64,000 bases of DNA from Catonia carolina (taxonomy: Eukaryota > Arthropoda > Insecta > Hemiptera > Achilidae): positions 17,463,715 to 17,527,714 of the forward strand of contig JAQMRL010000012.1 of NCBI GenBank assembly GCA_035578175.1. Reading direction: 5' to 3'. A program made the translations under genes and the position numbers. Of the stretch, positions 10,901-21,214 are shown in pieces (position 1 is the first letter of the stretch; every line of letters begins with the position of its first letter). The notes below the pieces were generated by a model. That model saw only the letters and a program-made list of their open reading frames with translations, was not told the origin of the DNA and ran no database searches.

Positions 10901-13900
10901 AATCGATTACATTATCACAACCATCTTCTAAGGCATCTATTAACGGTGTATGTTGATGTCTATTTTTAGCATTCACATCGGCTCCTTTTTGTAAAAGTAA
11001 TTCGACAATCGCCTTGTAACCCCTTAATGCAGCTACATGTAATAATGTAATATTACTACTATCCTTTACATTAATTATCGCATTATTGTCCAGAAATATT
11101 TTAACAATATCCATAAATCCAGCGGCAACAGCATGGAATAACAATTTACATTTATCGTAATTAATATTAGCACCTTTTGAAATTAACAATTCAACAATAT
11201 TTATACGATTTAATAAAACTGCAATAGTTAAAGGAGTTTCTTTATCATTATTTTTAGAATTAAAGGACGCATTATTATTCAATAACATTTCAACAATTAT
11301 TTTGTTACCAGATTCAACGGCAAAATGTAATGGTGTATTGCCATCTGTATCTTTTGCATTTACATCTGCGTTATTTTCTAGTAATATTTTAACAATATTA
11401 ACATACCCATATAAAGCAGCCGCATGTAACGGTGTTTTGTTAGTAATTGTTTTACAATTAACGTTCGCTTTATTCATAATTAATATCATTACGTTATTAA
11501 CACATCCTTGTACAACAGCCCCATGAAGGGGTGTAAATTTACGATCGTCATTACAGTTGATATTTGCGTTATTTTTTAATAAATAATCTATGACATCAGT
11601 ACAATTACTATCGTTAATCGTAGCATAATGAAGAGGTGTTAATCCAGTGATTGTAACGGAATTTATGTCAATTTTTAATTGTATTAATAACTCAATAATA
11701 TCTTTATGCCCACAATTTGCAGCTGAATGTAACAATGTACATTTCAAACAATCTTTCTCAAAAATTAATGATTTATTTTGTTGTATTATATAATCAACCA
11801 TTTTTTTATTACCATTTTCAATAGCAAAATGTAATGCCGTTTTACCAGTTTTATTCTTTGCAGTAATATTCGCACCATGTTTACAAAGAGTTATAAAAGA
11901 ATCGTAATGGTTCATATGAGCAGCAAAAAGCAATGGAGTAAATTTTTCAATTGTAACCATTTCCAGTTTTGCTTTATTTTTTAAAAGAATTTTAACAATA
12001 TCGTTAAAACCATATCGAGCAGCATAATGTAAAGGTGTATTATTAAATGCTATATCTGATATGTTAACATTAGCTTTATTTTTCAACAAGAAATTTACGA
12101 CAGATTCGTGTCCTTTTTCAACAGCGAAATGTAATGGCGTACATCCATTGACACATCTTGCGTTAATATCAGCTCCATAATTAACTAGTACCTTAACAAT
12201 ATTTAAATCCCCTTGTAATGATGCTCCATGAAGAGGCGTAGACCCACTATCATTCTTAATATTCACGTTTGTACAATTTTTCAAAAATAATTCAACCATT
12301 TCAAAATGACCATATTCACATGCTAAATGTAACGGAAAAAATCCGCCAAATGCTTTGGTTTGAATTATTGTGGATTTTTCTAACAGCACTTCAACTATCA
12401 ATTTACAATTGTTAACGACAGCATAATGTATAGTACCATAACCACTTTGGTCTATACAATTAACATCACAATTATTCTCCATTAAAATTTCAACGATTTC
12501 TTTATGATCATTTTGGCAGGCCATAAGTAATGCAGTTCTCAAATAGTTATCCTTCATGTTAATATTACATCCTTGTTTCTCTAGAAGATATTTTACGTTA
12601 TCTTTACGACCATAAATCGAAGCAGTGTGTAAAACCGTTCGCCCATAATTATCTTTAACATTAATCATAAAATTCTCCTTAAAAATAAACTTCAAAATAT
12701 TTAAATTTTCATTTTTTGCAGCGAAATGTATTGCCGTTTGACAATTCATATCACGTCCATTAATATCTGAACCATTTTTAATGATATTTTGAAATTCCAA
12801 TAAATTACCTTCACTTAACAAATAGAACATCTTCTTTTGATTTTTAATCACACTTAAATTTCTTTCGAAATCATTTTTCAATTTATTTATATCTTCTTTG
12901 ATCAATTCACCAGTTTTAAAATTTTTATTTTTAACATTTAAATTTAACAAATTATGTGCATTAATAATGATTGACATTGACGGATCACATAATATTTCTG
13001 TCAATAAATTACCATGTAGTAAATAATTACGTAAATTTTTACCAGAAAGTATCGGTAAATTTTCATCTAAATAATTAAAATTATCAACGCAAAAATCTAA
13101 ATTCTCTAAAATTGTAATTATATCAATTACTAACGTTTCTATTACGATAAATAAGTAATCGTTATTTTTTAAATACATAAAATTTTCAATACTTCCACAT
13201 GTTACATTTTTCGAGAATAACTTGTCAAGTTCTTTTATTTTTACATCTAATAACTCAAACAGTTTTTTATCATCAGACTTTTTAATATTTTTTATCTGAT
13301 CTTCATTATGAATTTCAGAATCGCCAAAAATCCTTTTTTGCATATGTTCAATCCATTGATTATCTTCGATTTGTAAACTCATCGCGAAAAAAATTTCATG
13401 AATAACTTTATTTAAATTTTCTTGTTTCTCAAATTCACATTTTAAAATTTTACAGTTTTCTTTCATCACATCTATCGCATCATTATTACCACCTAGCAAA
13501 ACTGGTATACGAGACATATTATAAAATTCTAGAGATATTTTAATTATTTCTTTGATGTGTTTTTCATCAAATTTTGGCAATATATTTTTAAGTACTGCAT
13601 CGAGGTCACAATTAAATTTTGTAATCGTATAATCGCTAGATTTGATTTTTGAGAAAAATGAAAATGTTGATTTTATGATTATAAACACATTAAAAAATGA
13701 TAATTTTGGAATTTTTGATGTGTTTTTATATCTGTCACGACTAAAAATACTTTCCATTCGTCCAAGTAGCTCTTTTTGATATTTTGATTTAATTGTACAC
13801 ATTTTTAGTAAGTTCTCAAAGATTTCTTCTATGTCATAATTTGTTTTTACGTCATAATCATCAATCATAGACTCATCCAATATATCAATAAAACTTTCAA

Positions 13901-14996
13901 TTTCGTTTAAATTTACATCCTTTTTTATTCTGTAAATTAATTTACGAAAAACACTCATATTTTTCTCATTAATCATATTGCAAACCACTAGATGAACAGC
14001 TTTCAAATCATTTTGTAAATAACTAAAAAATTTATCATTTGAATTTTCAAATACATCAATATTATTTTTTAAATTGTTAATCAAATCTCGATTACTTTTC
14101 GAGAACGATAACAATAATAAATCGCTAATAACTTTAGATAAATTTGGTGAATCTAATGTGTTTTTTGTATATTCACAAATCACTTGTAAAGTTCTCTTTA
14201 GAACAATTTCACCGTAATGTTTGTTAACATCCACATTTATAGATGTTTTTAAATATTTATTTATTTTATATAATGAATAGATATCTTTCATTTGGCAATA
14301 ATCATTGTACATATCGTTTAATTTATAATCTTTATTATTGTTAATAATATTAGCAATTACATCTTCACGTTTTAAGCCTATTTTAGTATTATTTTTCTCT
14401 AAATTTTTTTTCTCGTTAATTATTTTCATAAACATCTCCAAATATATTAAAATTTTACTTTTATTTAAAGTCAAACGATAATAGTAATTAAGTTCTTGCG
14501 ATTTAATATAGCTTGATATAAAACATGTTAAACAAAATTCAATTTCTTCCCATGGTATACGATCGTAAGTGAATTTCAATTTTTGTTTCAATACATTAAT
14601 ATTTTTGGCGATACATTTACATATGTATATAAATTCTTCGTCGACAATATCATTTTCGTTATATGTTATCAATAAATTTATATTATCATTTAAAAATTTT
14701 AAACGTTTTTTAATATTTCGGTTATTTACTTTTGAACTTATATTTTCCCCTTGGATATTATCGCAATGTTGATTATCAATTAAGTGTTTTTCAATAAAAA
14801 ATTTGGTTTCCTTTAACAACAAAATATTTTTCAATTGTATTTCGCTATAACTGTGTGAAAGTAATTCGTTAAAATTTTTATAATTACTATTGCTAGACTT
14901 TTTAATACCTGACCATTTCTTGATCGACTCTTCAATTAATGTTATCTTGTTTGATATTATTGCTTCGTATAATTCCTGAAGACAATTTGATTCCAT
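7947..14996 (-). CDS. Giant ankyrin-TPR-ankyrin repeat protein
   Basis: One uninterrupted frame of about 2349 residues. The start chosen is the first ATG (14996); the frame extends eight codons further to a splice-acceptor-like AG. Layout, counted from the acceptor: residues 1-725 are Lys/Asn/Ile-rich, mostly helical and unrecognised; about 730-1725 hold roughly 30 ankyrin repeats (TPLHxAaxxGhxxIVxxLLxxgAdvN); about 1725-1835 is a linker; about 1840-2090 hold six 42-residue TPRs of kinesin-light-chain type (for example GKNHPDTLRT, EALKILEEV); about 2105-2330 hold about five more ankyrin repeats. No signal peptide or membrane segment is visible. Both repeat types bind proteins, so a scaffold or effector role is inferred. 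Long ankyrin arrays also occur in endosymbiont effectors and latrotoxin-like proteins; no pore or protease domain is seen. No catalytic motif is seen. Function unknown. Confidence 0.85.
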   Translation of the reverse strand: MESNCLQELYEAIISNKITLIEESIKKWSGIKKSSNSNYKNFNELLSHSYSEIQLKNILLLKETKFFIEKHLIDNQHCDNIQGENISSKVNNRNIKKRLKFLNDNINLLITYNENDIVDEEFIYICKCIAKNINVLKQKLKFTYDRIPWEEIEFCLTCFISSYIKSQELNYYYRLTLNKSKILIYLEMFMKIINEKKNLEKNNTKIGLKREDVIANIINNNKDYKLNDMYNDYCQMKDIYSLYKINKYLKTSINVDVNKHYGEIVLKRTLQVICEYTKNTLDSPNLSKVISDLLLLSFSKSNRDLINNLKNNIDVFENSNDKFFSYLQNDLKAVHLVVCNMINEKNMSVFRKLIYRIKKDVNLNEIESFIDILDESMIDDYDVKTNYDIEEIFENLLKMCTIKSKYQKELLGRMESIFSRDRYKNTSKIPKLSFFNVFIIIKSTFSFFSKIKSSDYTITKFNCDLDAVLKNILPKFDEKHIKEIIKISLEFYNMSRIPVLLGGNNDAIDVMKENCKILKCEFEKQENLNKVIHEIFFAMSLQIEDNQWIEHMQKRIFGDSEIHNEDQIKNIKKSDDKKLFELLDVKIKELDKLFSKNVTCGSIENFMYLKNNDYLFIVIETLVIDIITILENLDFCVDNFNYLDENLPILSGKNLRNYLLHGNLLTEILCDPSMSIIINAHNLLNLNVKNKNFKTGELIKEDINKLKNDFERNLSVIKNQKKMFYLLSEGNLLEFQNIIKNGSDINGRDMNCQTAIHFAAKNENLNILKFIFKENFMINVKDNYGRTVLHTASIYGRKDNVKYLLEKQGCNINMKDNYLRTALLMACQNDHKEIVEILMENNCDVNCIDQSGYGTIHYAVVNNCKLIVEVLLEKSTIIQTKAFGGFFPLHLACEYGHFEMVELFLKNCTNVNIKNDSGSTPLHGASLQGDLNIVKVLVNYGADINARCVNGCTPLHFAVEKGHESVVNFLLKNKANVNISDIAFNNTPLHYAARYGFNDIVKILLKNKAKLEMVTIEKFTPLLFAAHMNHYDSFITLCKHGANITAKNKTGKTALHFAIENGNKKMVDYIIQQNKSLIFEKDCLKCTLLHSAANCGHKDIIELLIQLKIDINSVTITGLTPLHYATINDSNCTDVIDYLLKNNANINCNDDRKFTPLHGAVVQGCVNNVMILIMNKANVNCKTITNKTPLHAAALYGYVNIVKILLENNADVNAKDTDGNTPLHFAVESGNKIIVEMLLNNNASFNSKNNDKETPLTIAVLLNRINIVELLISKGANINYDKCKLLFHAVAAGFMDIVKIFLDNNAIINVKDSSNITLLHVAALRGYKAIVELLLQKGADVNAKNRHQHTPLIDALEDGCDNVIDLLLKYGADVNSQTTDGSTPLHFAAKHCNCKTIQTLIEAKAEINVEDNQSRRPVDFTIFNKKNQNLQALKIFLDCKIDINVKGNEDWTLLHVATQGGDLAIVKLLVKYGADVNAVNIMGAKPLHIAARDGFKDILEYFLTNGMDINEVNKNDQTLLHYAAIEGHIDISKYLIDNGININVIDFVYETPVHTAVKYGRIDLIRILLNNGAIYNLQNILGSMPKDIAHNTSNKKIFKIFESTEKLFECVTNNDVSKIVDCIKNGASVNARNKKNSTPLIIAIVKNYEKVINILLENDANPNITGKNGYSPLHYATKFSYVNIVKSLLSYGAIYNAVDSTGHTSLDCAESNDIINLLKLTDNFFESVKNKNCAILDEIKSIDDLTIRRSLLNAKNNEKRSIYVEAVLNDFPEIEELTSLSLGKNSIQFLRTTNSFKGDIYHESNYDVWCQIYDNHLLVFNENNPGLFPVKKIIGKILYDREKYDQALKIYINVYKHEKELFKKCNPETGNNLGLILHRIGRDKEALKILEEVCDEQTKILGIDHKHSLNSLGNLAIVLEKLNRFNEALNINKFILKKYTNMYGDKHLFTVLVKNHLGIVLNSLKRYDEATKLLNEAYDARKSILGKNHPDTLRTLSHKNEITMNLKDYDESLKTYREIYETQSKVLGSNHMDTINTQFNIAQVLFLKNDLVSAFETFSINYTIRKSICGPNNPDVIETSAKIESIKSVLTLLHGKDYVKNILEKDNMITAVKNGDIKRIEYLIKNGIDVNNKDIHGRTSLHYAIDKENINVINCLLKNNADITSTTMKNNTTLHMAVNKNNVEIINLLFKNKSIVDKKLSEFINLKTTVSGTTALHIAAQNNNLQIVQILLKSGAMYNLKNNDNKTPSDLTSDKNTKDFFSVINKLFEFTRNGNVKIIEKLGTMILNEFLIVINVKNDNAQTLLQSAIFNKHKNIAIELINVYNDVSFGCKQMDQLPEEFKKYLQIKN

Positions 14997-15020
14997 CGGA
15001 TCAGATTTATTTTGTTTCAC

Positions 15021-15034
15021 CTGAAATTAAACAG
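15021..15034 (-). promoter_or_regulatory. Probable 3' splice site before the ankyrin/TPR gene
   Basis: On the minus strand the sequence CTGTTTAATTTCAG ends at 15021, immediately before the codon run GTG AAA CAA that leads in frame to the ATG at 14996. An in-frame TAA lies four codons upstream, so the open frame cannot extend further without splicing. This suggests an upstream exon, noncoding or coding, that I could not identify. Confidence 0.5.
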
Positions 15035-15225
15035 AATCAATTATACAATAATTCAAATAGCAACAAATCGCCAAAACATCAAAATAATTATATTTTAAAA
15101 ACCCAGAACAGAATCTTCCCCACCAGTATTATTCAATTATTAAATTTTATTCGGAGAACCGATACTAACAGTTGCACTTTAACAATTAACAATTGACACT
15201 AAACTAGATCTGGAAAAACCATGAA
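15035..15225 (-). other. Upstream region of the ankyrin/TPR gene
   Basis: About 190 bp of AT-rich sequence lies between the presumed splice acceptor and a family A repeat. No clear TATA box or initiator can be picked with confidence. If the promoter is not in this interval it must lie beyond the repeat. Confidence 0.35.
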
Positions 15226-15820
15226 ATATGTGTTTTATTTCCTACTCGGTAATTCAATTTCCTACAACTTTAATTTTGTGCAATTTTGCTCTAAAATGCA
15301 TATTAAGGTTGCAATCTTACAAAAACCATTTTTTTTACCACGAGAACACAGCCTTCCAAGAATTTCAGCAGACATGGTGCTTACCCAGTCTTGCAGAGCA
15401 TAAAAATGTAGTAAACAAAGTGAATTAAAAAAAATTTGTGGCATTTTTGAGAAAATTGCAAAAAAGTGAAAAATCTCATGAATAAACTACACTACTACTG
15501 TGTTCTTTAGGTTGACTGATTTTGATAAAAATATTTGTGTCGGATCCCTTACTGCCATGTAACTTAAGTTTCTAGTTTTAAGTCCATATGATTATCCCTT
15601 CTTGTGATATTTTGTTCACAAACTCACACAGACCAATCACTAAAAACATGATTTATCAGTTTTTTGCGATTTTCTCAAAAACGGCTCTTATGATTTTCTT
15701 ACTTTCTCTTGCTCTATGTGAATTTATAGGAAAGGAACGTATTATTTTCATGGCAATTTTTTAAAATAGATTTTCAGCAGAAATATTTCAGGCCCCTGAA
15801 CCCAAAAAACATACTTTTAA
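15225..15820. repeat. Two head-to-head fragments of repeat family A
   Basis: Positions 15225-15655 are a minus-strand piece running from the internal hairpin unit to the 'agaccaat' block. Positions 15658-15820 are a plus-strand piece containing the 5' terminus TTACTTTCTCTTGC near 15700. The two are in opposite orientations with only a couple of bases between them. The short frames over this stretch are not genes. Confidence 0.65.
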
Positions 15821-15829
15821 CACATTTAC

Positions 15830-17180
15830 TGCGGCCCGAGTGAAGCGAGGTTATTCGCTGTGGCTGAACCGTTGCCTGCCACATTTATAAGTTCCCCGCA
15901 CACAGAAAGCGCAGAAGTCCGCAGCGCTTCATATCCTCATATTCTCTCTACAATTACAATTTCTCGTGTGTATTATTATTCAATACTTTTATTTTATATT
16001 TATACGTGTATGTTTATGTATTTTAATACAGATAAATGTATTTGTTTGTCGTTTTAAAAATACACACACAAAAGTATAAATACAAAACAAATGTAAAAGT
16101 CTGAATGAACTTTGCTTTTATCACGTAAACCTATGAGAAAAAATTAAAAACTTAATAGGAATAATAGGATAATAATAGTTCATTATGGCACTCTTAGCTG
16201 AATAACTTCAGTGTGGCCAAAGGTTTTTAAAAAGATGAAAGTAAGTGTTATTACGGTACAGACGGCAGACAGAAATCTGTACCTGTGACGGGTTTACGAT
16301 TTTCTCTTTTTTTCAACAATATTTTATTACCCTTTCTGTTCCCACGGCAGTAAGTCTTTCCGTGGACAGGTAAAAATGCAATTCCAAAAATGGGATCACC
16401 TAAGAAAAGGATTGAATAAGCCTACTAGTATACTATTATAAGTAAATGACCCTGCCGCTTTGTGTGAATGTGCACGCTTCCTAGGGTCCTAAAATTATAA
16501 GCACTAATAAAATGTTTCTATAACCAATTTTTAAATGAGGCGAACATTTAAAAAAAAATTAATACCTACTAGTTTCTTTAAAAAAAGTTAACTTTACGTC
16601 CGTATGTATGAAAAAGTAGGCCTACTTAAATTTAAAGCATTTAGGTATTACATTCGTATACACATATTTATTTATTTAGTTACATTTTTGCCATACATAA
16701 TATTTACTAGGTATAGTAAATGTTGCGTAATTTTAACAAAAATAATGTAACAAAATAACATTTTATAGCATTATTACTACAACTAGAAAAAGAAAATTCA
16801 TGCAAATAATTAAGTTTTCTTGCCTGATTATAAGAGTATAGATGAAATAATCACTAAAACTGAATAATAAACATAATATAATAAACAAATACAGAACAAT
16901 AATAAATAAAAACACTTTATTTAAAACTAATATGTCACTATAACAAATAAAACAGCCTGTAAAACTCGAAACTTAGAAGAAAATATATCAGTTTTTAAAA
17001 CTCCGCCAAAAAATTTGGTGATGTTTCTTTAAAAGCTGAAGGTATACTGGCATAGAATGAACCTTTTTCTACGGCTGAACAATAAAAGAAATACAATTTA
17101 CCCTATCTGAACGCAGAAGGAAGAGATTATAAAACCGTATAGATGGACCACATTTTTGTGGCAGCCGCACTGAACACGTT
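15830..17180. other. Gene-free stretch
   Basis: A slightly GC-richer start (ACTGCGGCCCGAGTGAAGCG at about 15830) is followed by AT-rich sequence. I recognise no gene, RNA or repeat family. Confidence 0.45.
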
Positions 17181-17300
17181 AATGATTGGTGTGCTTGTCT
17201 GTATGTGAACAAAATATCTCAAGAACAGAATAGCAGATATATGCATGCAGATTGTAAAACCATTTCAGAAAACATACCTTTTTCATGGCTTATTACAAAC
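17180..17300 (+). repeat. Repeat family A, internal fragment
   Basis: The block 'gattggtgtgcttgtctgtatgtgaacaaaatatctcaagaacagaatag' of family A is recognisable, with a short interrupted TG stretch at the usual place. Neither terminus is present. Confidence 0.5.
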
Positions 17301-17940
17301 CTTATAATTTTACCACTACTACATAATTTTGTATCTGTATTTGTAACTATATGTGTTCAATGTCAATACTATTCACTTATGTATTATGAACAAGAGGGTG
17401 GGGAATGGCAGGAATTTGACAATGCAACACTGTTTGAATATCACAGATTATGTTCCCACTTTGCGTGTTGCATTCTATGTAAGTACAAAACTCTTCTCAG
17501 CTAGCTGCATTCATTTGTTCAAACATTTTTTTTCGTGGTGCCTGCTATAGCTAGCGAAAAACGCAACCGATTTTCTTGTTTTTATAATAAAAACAACCGT
17601 ATGTGTTATATAAAATACCAGTAATTTTTTCACAATTTTTAAATTCAGTAAATAACTTTAATAAAAATATTTTTTTGTTGCAATCTTTCAATGAAAATAC
17701 AAAATTTTGGAAAATTTTTGCAAATATGAAACTGCAATTATTAGGGCTAATGTTAAATTAGATAAGTTAAATTAGATAATGTTACTCAAAATTAAATTGT
17801 AAAAATGGTTTTATTCACAAAAAATCTTCTAAAAATTATGTTTTGTACAATTTTATGATAAACTTAAATTTACCGCTTATATGCAGATATTGTCTTTTAT
17901 GAAAATTCAATCTTAATGTAGGCCCTAATAACAAATCATA
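17300..17940. other. Gene-free AT-rich stretch
   Basis: Nothing recognisable. Two overlapping short plus-strand frames (17205-17504 and 17353-17550) have no support. Confidence 0.4.
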
Positions 17941-17944
17941 AGTC

Positions 17945-18499
17945 TTCCACGCCGGAAATCTCACTTCCTGAAAAACTTTCATCTGAATATTTACAGTCAG
18001 TATTAGAATTTATTACCACGCTATCAATCACATCATCTAAAGTATATTCGTTCTGCATTAGTTCGGTTTCTTACCCTAAGACGTGTTCGCATCGAGATTT
18101 CCAGTTATTGGCAGAAAATATAGTAAAAAAGTCATCACATAGTTTTCTGACATCATTAAAATTATAGTTGACATTATATTTACTTACGTAATATTCAAGT
18201 GAAGCCCAAACCAACTCGATAGGGTTCAAATCGGGATGGTACGAAGGAAGTCGTAATACAACATGACCTTTACTTTCTAAAATTTTATCTAAAAAAAAAA
18301 TTGTCGCTGCAGCCACACGCTCTTGAACTTTGACTAACAAAATTTCTCGACTCCCGTGAATTGCCTCCTGACGCATGAATTTTAATAATGAGCTGATTAC
18401 TTCACGTCCTTGAGAGTGAATAGTTTTTTGCTTCAATCTACTTTTTAGACTCTTAGCGCTGTTAATAAAATATTGTGTTGTTATTTTAAATAGGTACAC
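17945..18499 (-). pseudogene. DDE transposase with ends joined, centre deleted
   Basis: The frame begins with a segment (IHSQGREVISSLLKFMRQEA) typical of the N-terminus of a Tc1/mariner-like DDE transposase. It passes directly to a C-terminal segment, RLPSYHPDLNPIELVWASLE, that carries the last catalytic acidic residue and its neighbourhood, and ends CEHVLG plus a TAA at 18071. Beyond that stop the frame continues for about 40 codons to an acidic tail ending SGVEDL, which looks like the genuine C-terminus. The middle third, with the other catalytic residues, is absent, so this is an inactive deletion derivative. Confidence 0.6.
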
Positions 18500-18503
18500 T
18501 AAA

Positions 18504-18658
18504 ACACTATTTTAAATAAACACACAATTACGCTGTTTTAAATAAACTAACAGTGAACATGAGTTTTTCTTGCAGCCTCGGATAAAAAAAAAATTGTTTA
18601 AATAAACTAGAACTGAAACACTATTTTAAATATACACAATTACACTGTTTGAATAAAC
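18504..18658 (+). repeat. Short direct duplication beside the DDE remnant
   Basis: 'acactattttaaata...acacaattac.ctgttt...aataaac' occurs at 18504-18548 and again at 18618-18658. The two are about 41-45 bp long, about 70 bp apart, in the region that would precede the transposase start. Confidence 0.6.
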
Positions 18659-18659
18659 T

Positions 18660-19593
18660 GGTTTTCGATAGCGCATAAAAGAAAATCACATTTCATAGTA
18701 TGGAAGGTACTATTCTAAAAAAACCGACTGGACTATAAAACCGAAACACTACTTTTTTGACCCTGTGTACATGTTCACTCTTTGGTGACTGGGAACGGAC
18801 TAGCCGTGAAACCCCCCACTACTTCCTTTGCCACTGCGCATACACAACTCACATCTCATTTGGAATGAGTTGGCCTGTAGTTGCCTGCAACCTAATGATT
18901 TTGCACTGGTTGAAGTATATGGGAAATTTAAACATACATGTTGAATGTACTCGTATGCTTTCAAAGTCTATAATGTGAAATTCATTTATTGTTTTGAATT
19001 TTATTGGTTTTGTAATTAGGGGGAGTCAGAATGACATTCAATAAATTTTGTGTTTATTCAGAATGCTGTTTTTATTTACCCCTTAGCAATACTGATTGTC
19101 TGTTTTGTCCCAACAGGTTCTGTAAATAGAAACAGACGAAAAAACTATGGCTGTTTCTATTGACCCCACTCTATGGGGTGTATAGAAACAGCATGTTTTA
19201 AATTTTATCTTGTGTTTAAAAGGAAAATCAATGTTGGGGGCTTGTAGAGGGTGGAAAGACCCACCAACCAAGGCAAGTTTAAATTCCATTTCATATACTA
19301 GTATGTGTAAATATTTATGATCAAAGTTCAAAACTGTTGCTATTCACCCAATTTTACAATATAGATAATACAACCTAATTTGGTCTACACAACCTACGTC
19401 GTAAACAAAACCAATTACGCGTACGTATTGTTCTACTGATTAATGCATGCAAATAGGGGCCTATACTATAAATTTGAAGTAGTGAAACAGTAACTTTTAC
19501 TAGTTTGAAAATATGAAGTACTACCATACAAAATACATAATGTATACAAATCTTACCTTAATCTACGTACCGTTGTTTTTCACATCTAGCACA
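18660..19593. other. Gene-free stretch
   Basis: No gene recognised. The phrase 'tagaaacag' recurs at about 19128 and 19190 and nearby sequence suggests an old, unidentified repeat, but I cannot define its ends. Confidence 0.4.
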
Positions 19594-19595
19594 TA

Positions 19596-20919
19596 CGAGG
19601 GGGTACCCAAAAGAAACCGGAATTATTTTTTAAAACTATTTATTTTTAATTTTTTTACAAAAGAACCTTATCCCCTTCAAAATACTCTCCATTAAAACTA
19701 ATACATTTGTCTCACCGGTGCTTCCACTGTTCAAAACATTTTTTGTACTCCTCTTCAGTGATAGCTGCCAGCTCATCCGTCGTTTTTTTCTTGACATCAT
19801 CAACGTTGTTAAATCGGAGACCTTTCATGCCCCTTTTCATGCGTGGGAACAAGAAAAAATCACACGGAGCCAGATCGGGTGAGTACGGTGCGTGTGGTAG
19901 CAAAACCATGCCGTTTTTCGCCAAAAACTGGGTAACCGAGATTGCCGTGTGTGCAGGCGCGTTGTCGTGGTGGAAAAACCAGTCCCCTGTCTGCCACAAA
20001 TTAGGTCTTTTACGACGAATGCTGTTTCGTAGTCTTCTTAACACTTCAAGATAAAAAGCTTGATTTACCGTCTGGCCTGGTGGAACGAACTCTGAATGGA
20101 CAATTCCCCTCACATCAAAAAAACAAATCAGCATTGTTTTGATGTTCGATCTGACTTGACGACTTTTTTTTGGTCGGGGTGATAATGAAGTCTTCCATTG
20201 ACTGGATTGTTGTTTGGTTTCTGGGTCGTACCCATAGCACCAAGACTCGTCACCCGTAATGATCTTTGACATGAAATCTGGATCAGTTTCAAGCTGTTGT
20301 TTCAAATCACTACACGTTTCAATTCGACGTTCCTTTTGAGTGTCTGTCAGAACCCGAGGCACAAACTTGGCAGCGACTCTTTTCATTGTCAAGTCTTCTG
20401 TTAAAATGCGTTGGACTGAGCTCCAAGATAACCCACTAACCTGTGATATTTGGTCAATGGTCTGTCGTCGGTCTGTTCGTACAATTTCTTTCACTTTCAC
20501 AACATTTTCGTCTGTTCGGGAAGTCGACGGTCGTCCAGAACGAGGTTTGTTCTCAATCGACATGTCGCCATTTTTAAAGCGCCAAAACCACTCGTACACT
20601 TGGGTTTTTCCAATAGCGTCGTCTTTGTAAGCTGTGTTCAACATTACAACTGTTTCCGCGGCGTTTTTACCGAGCAAGAAGCAAAATTTCACAGCCGCAC
20701 GTTGTTCATTAAAACTTGCCATCATGAAAAACGACACGAGCACAAAACAGCACTAGCGAGAACAATCACTGCACAAGAACAGAACAAGCTAGATCAACGA
20801 ACAAAATGGCATTGAACTGGCAATGAGTAGCGCTACAAGCAGCCTAGTGGCGGGAATTTGTACTGCACAAGCTCCGCCCACAGCAGAGCTATTCCGGATA
20901 CTTTTGGGTACCCCCCTCG
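19596..20919 (-). mobile_element. Nearly intact mariner element
   Basis: Inverted termini start CGAGGGGGTACCCAAAAG on the left and CGAGGGGGGTACCCAAAAG on the right (read inward). They continue imperfectly to about 28 bp and are flanked by TA on both sides (19594-19595 and 20920-20921). The 1324-bp length is normal for mariner. The single gene inside is complete except for one premature stop. It is the best preserved transposon in the window. Confidence 0.92.
19655..20719 (-). pseudogene. Mariner transposase, one premature stop
   Basis: A 355-codon frame starts at MASFNEQRAAVKF; an upstream ATG eight codons earlier is less likely. It shows the N-terminal helix-turn-helix region (TQVYEWFWRFKNG, then SGRPSTSRTD) and the DDE catalytic domain: Asp in TGDESW, Asp in HHDNAPAH, and Asp in PDLAPCDFF. 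There are 34 residues between the last two, the DD34D spacing of mariner. A TGA at 19714-19712 replaces what should be a Cys codon. The frame then continues 18 codons to the natural TAA, giving DKCISFNGEYF. The lesion removes only the short C-terminal tail. Catalytic residues are intact, so recent activity is likely but present activity is doubtful. Confidence 0.88.
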
Positions 20920-20939
20920 TACAACGATTCCCGCCAAGT

Positions 20940-21210
20940 CTAATGTTATACGATACAAAAATAATGTCTACATATGAACCTACTCTTTGTTAGATTAATT
21001 GAACAAAGGATAGAAATAAGGACAATTACGATTAAATTACAACAGCAAGTGTACAAAAATGCCTTAAAATAATTTACATCCCAATTCTGAGAAATTGTGT
21101 AAATCACAATTTATAAAAATCACGGGAGAAGAATAATTTTTAATTTGTAAAAGTAATACAGTACGTACATAATTTATATAGTGAGCGCACGTTAATCTGA
21201 ACCCCAGTAA
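20940..21210. other. Gene-free AT-rich stretch
   Basis: Nothing recognised between the mariner and the next family A fragment. Confidence 0.4.
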
Positions 21211-21214
21211 AACG

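Noticed and set aside
8122..14772. Several plus-strand frames opposite the giant gene
   Set aside because: They are antisense shadows of the ankyrin repeats, recurring with the repeat period.
7947..14996. Calling the giant gene a latrotoxin or an endosymbiont toxin
   Set aside because: Ankyrin arrays alone are not diagnostic. No signal peptide, membrane segment, protease or deubiquitinase motif is visible, and a TPR block is not part of latrotoxins.
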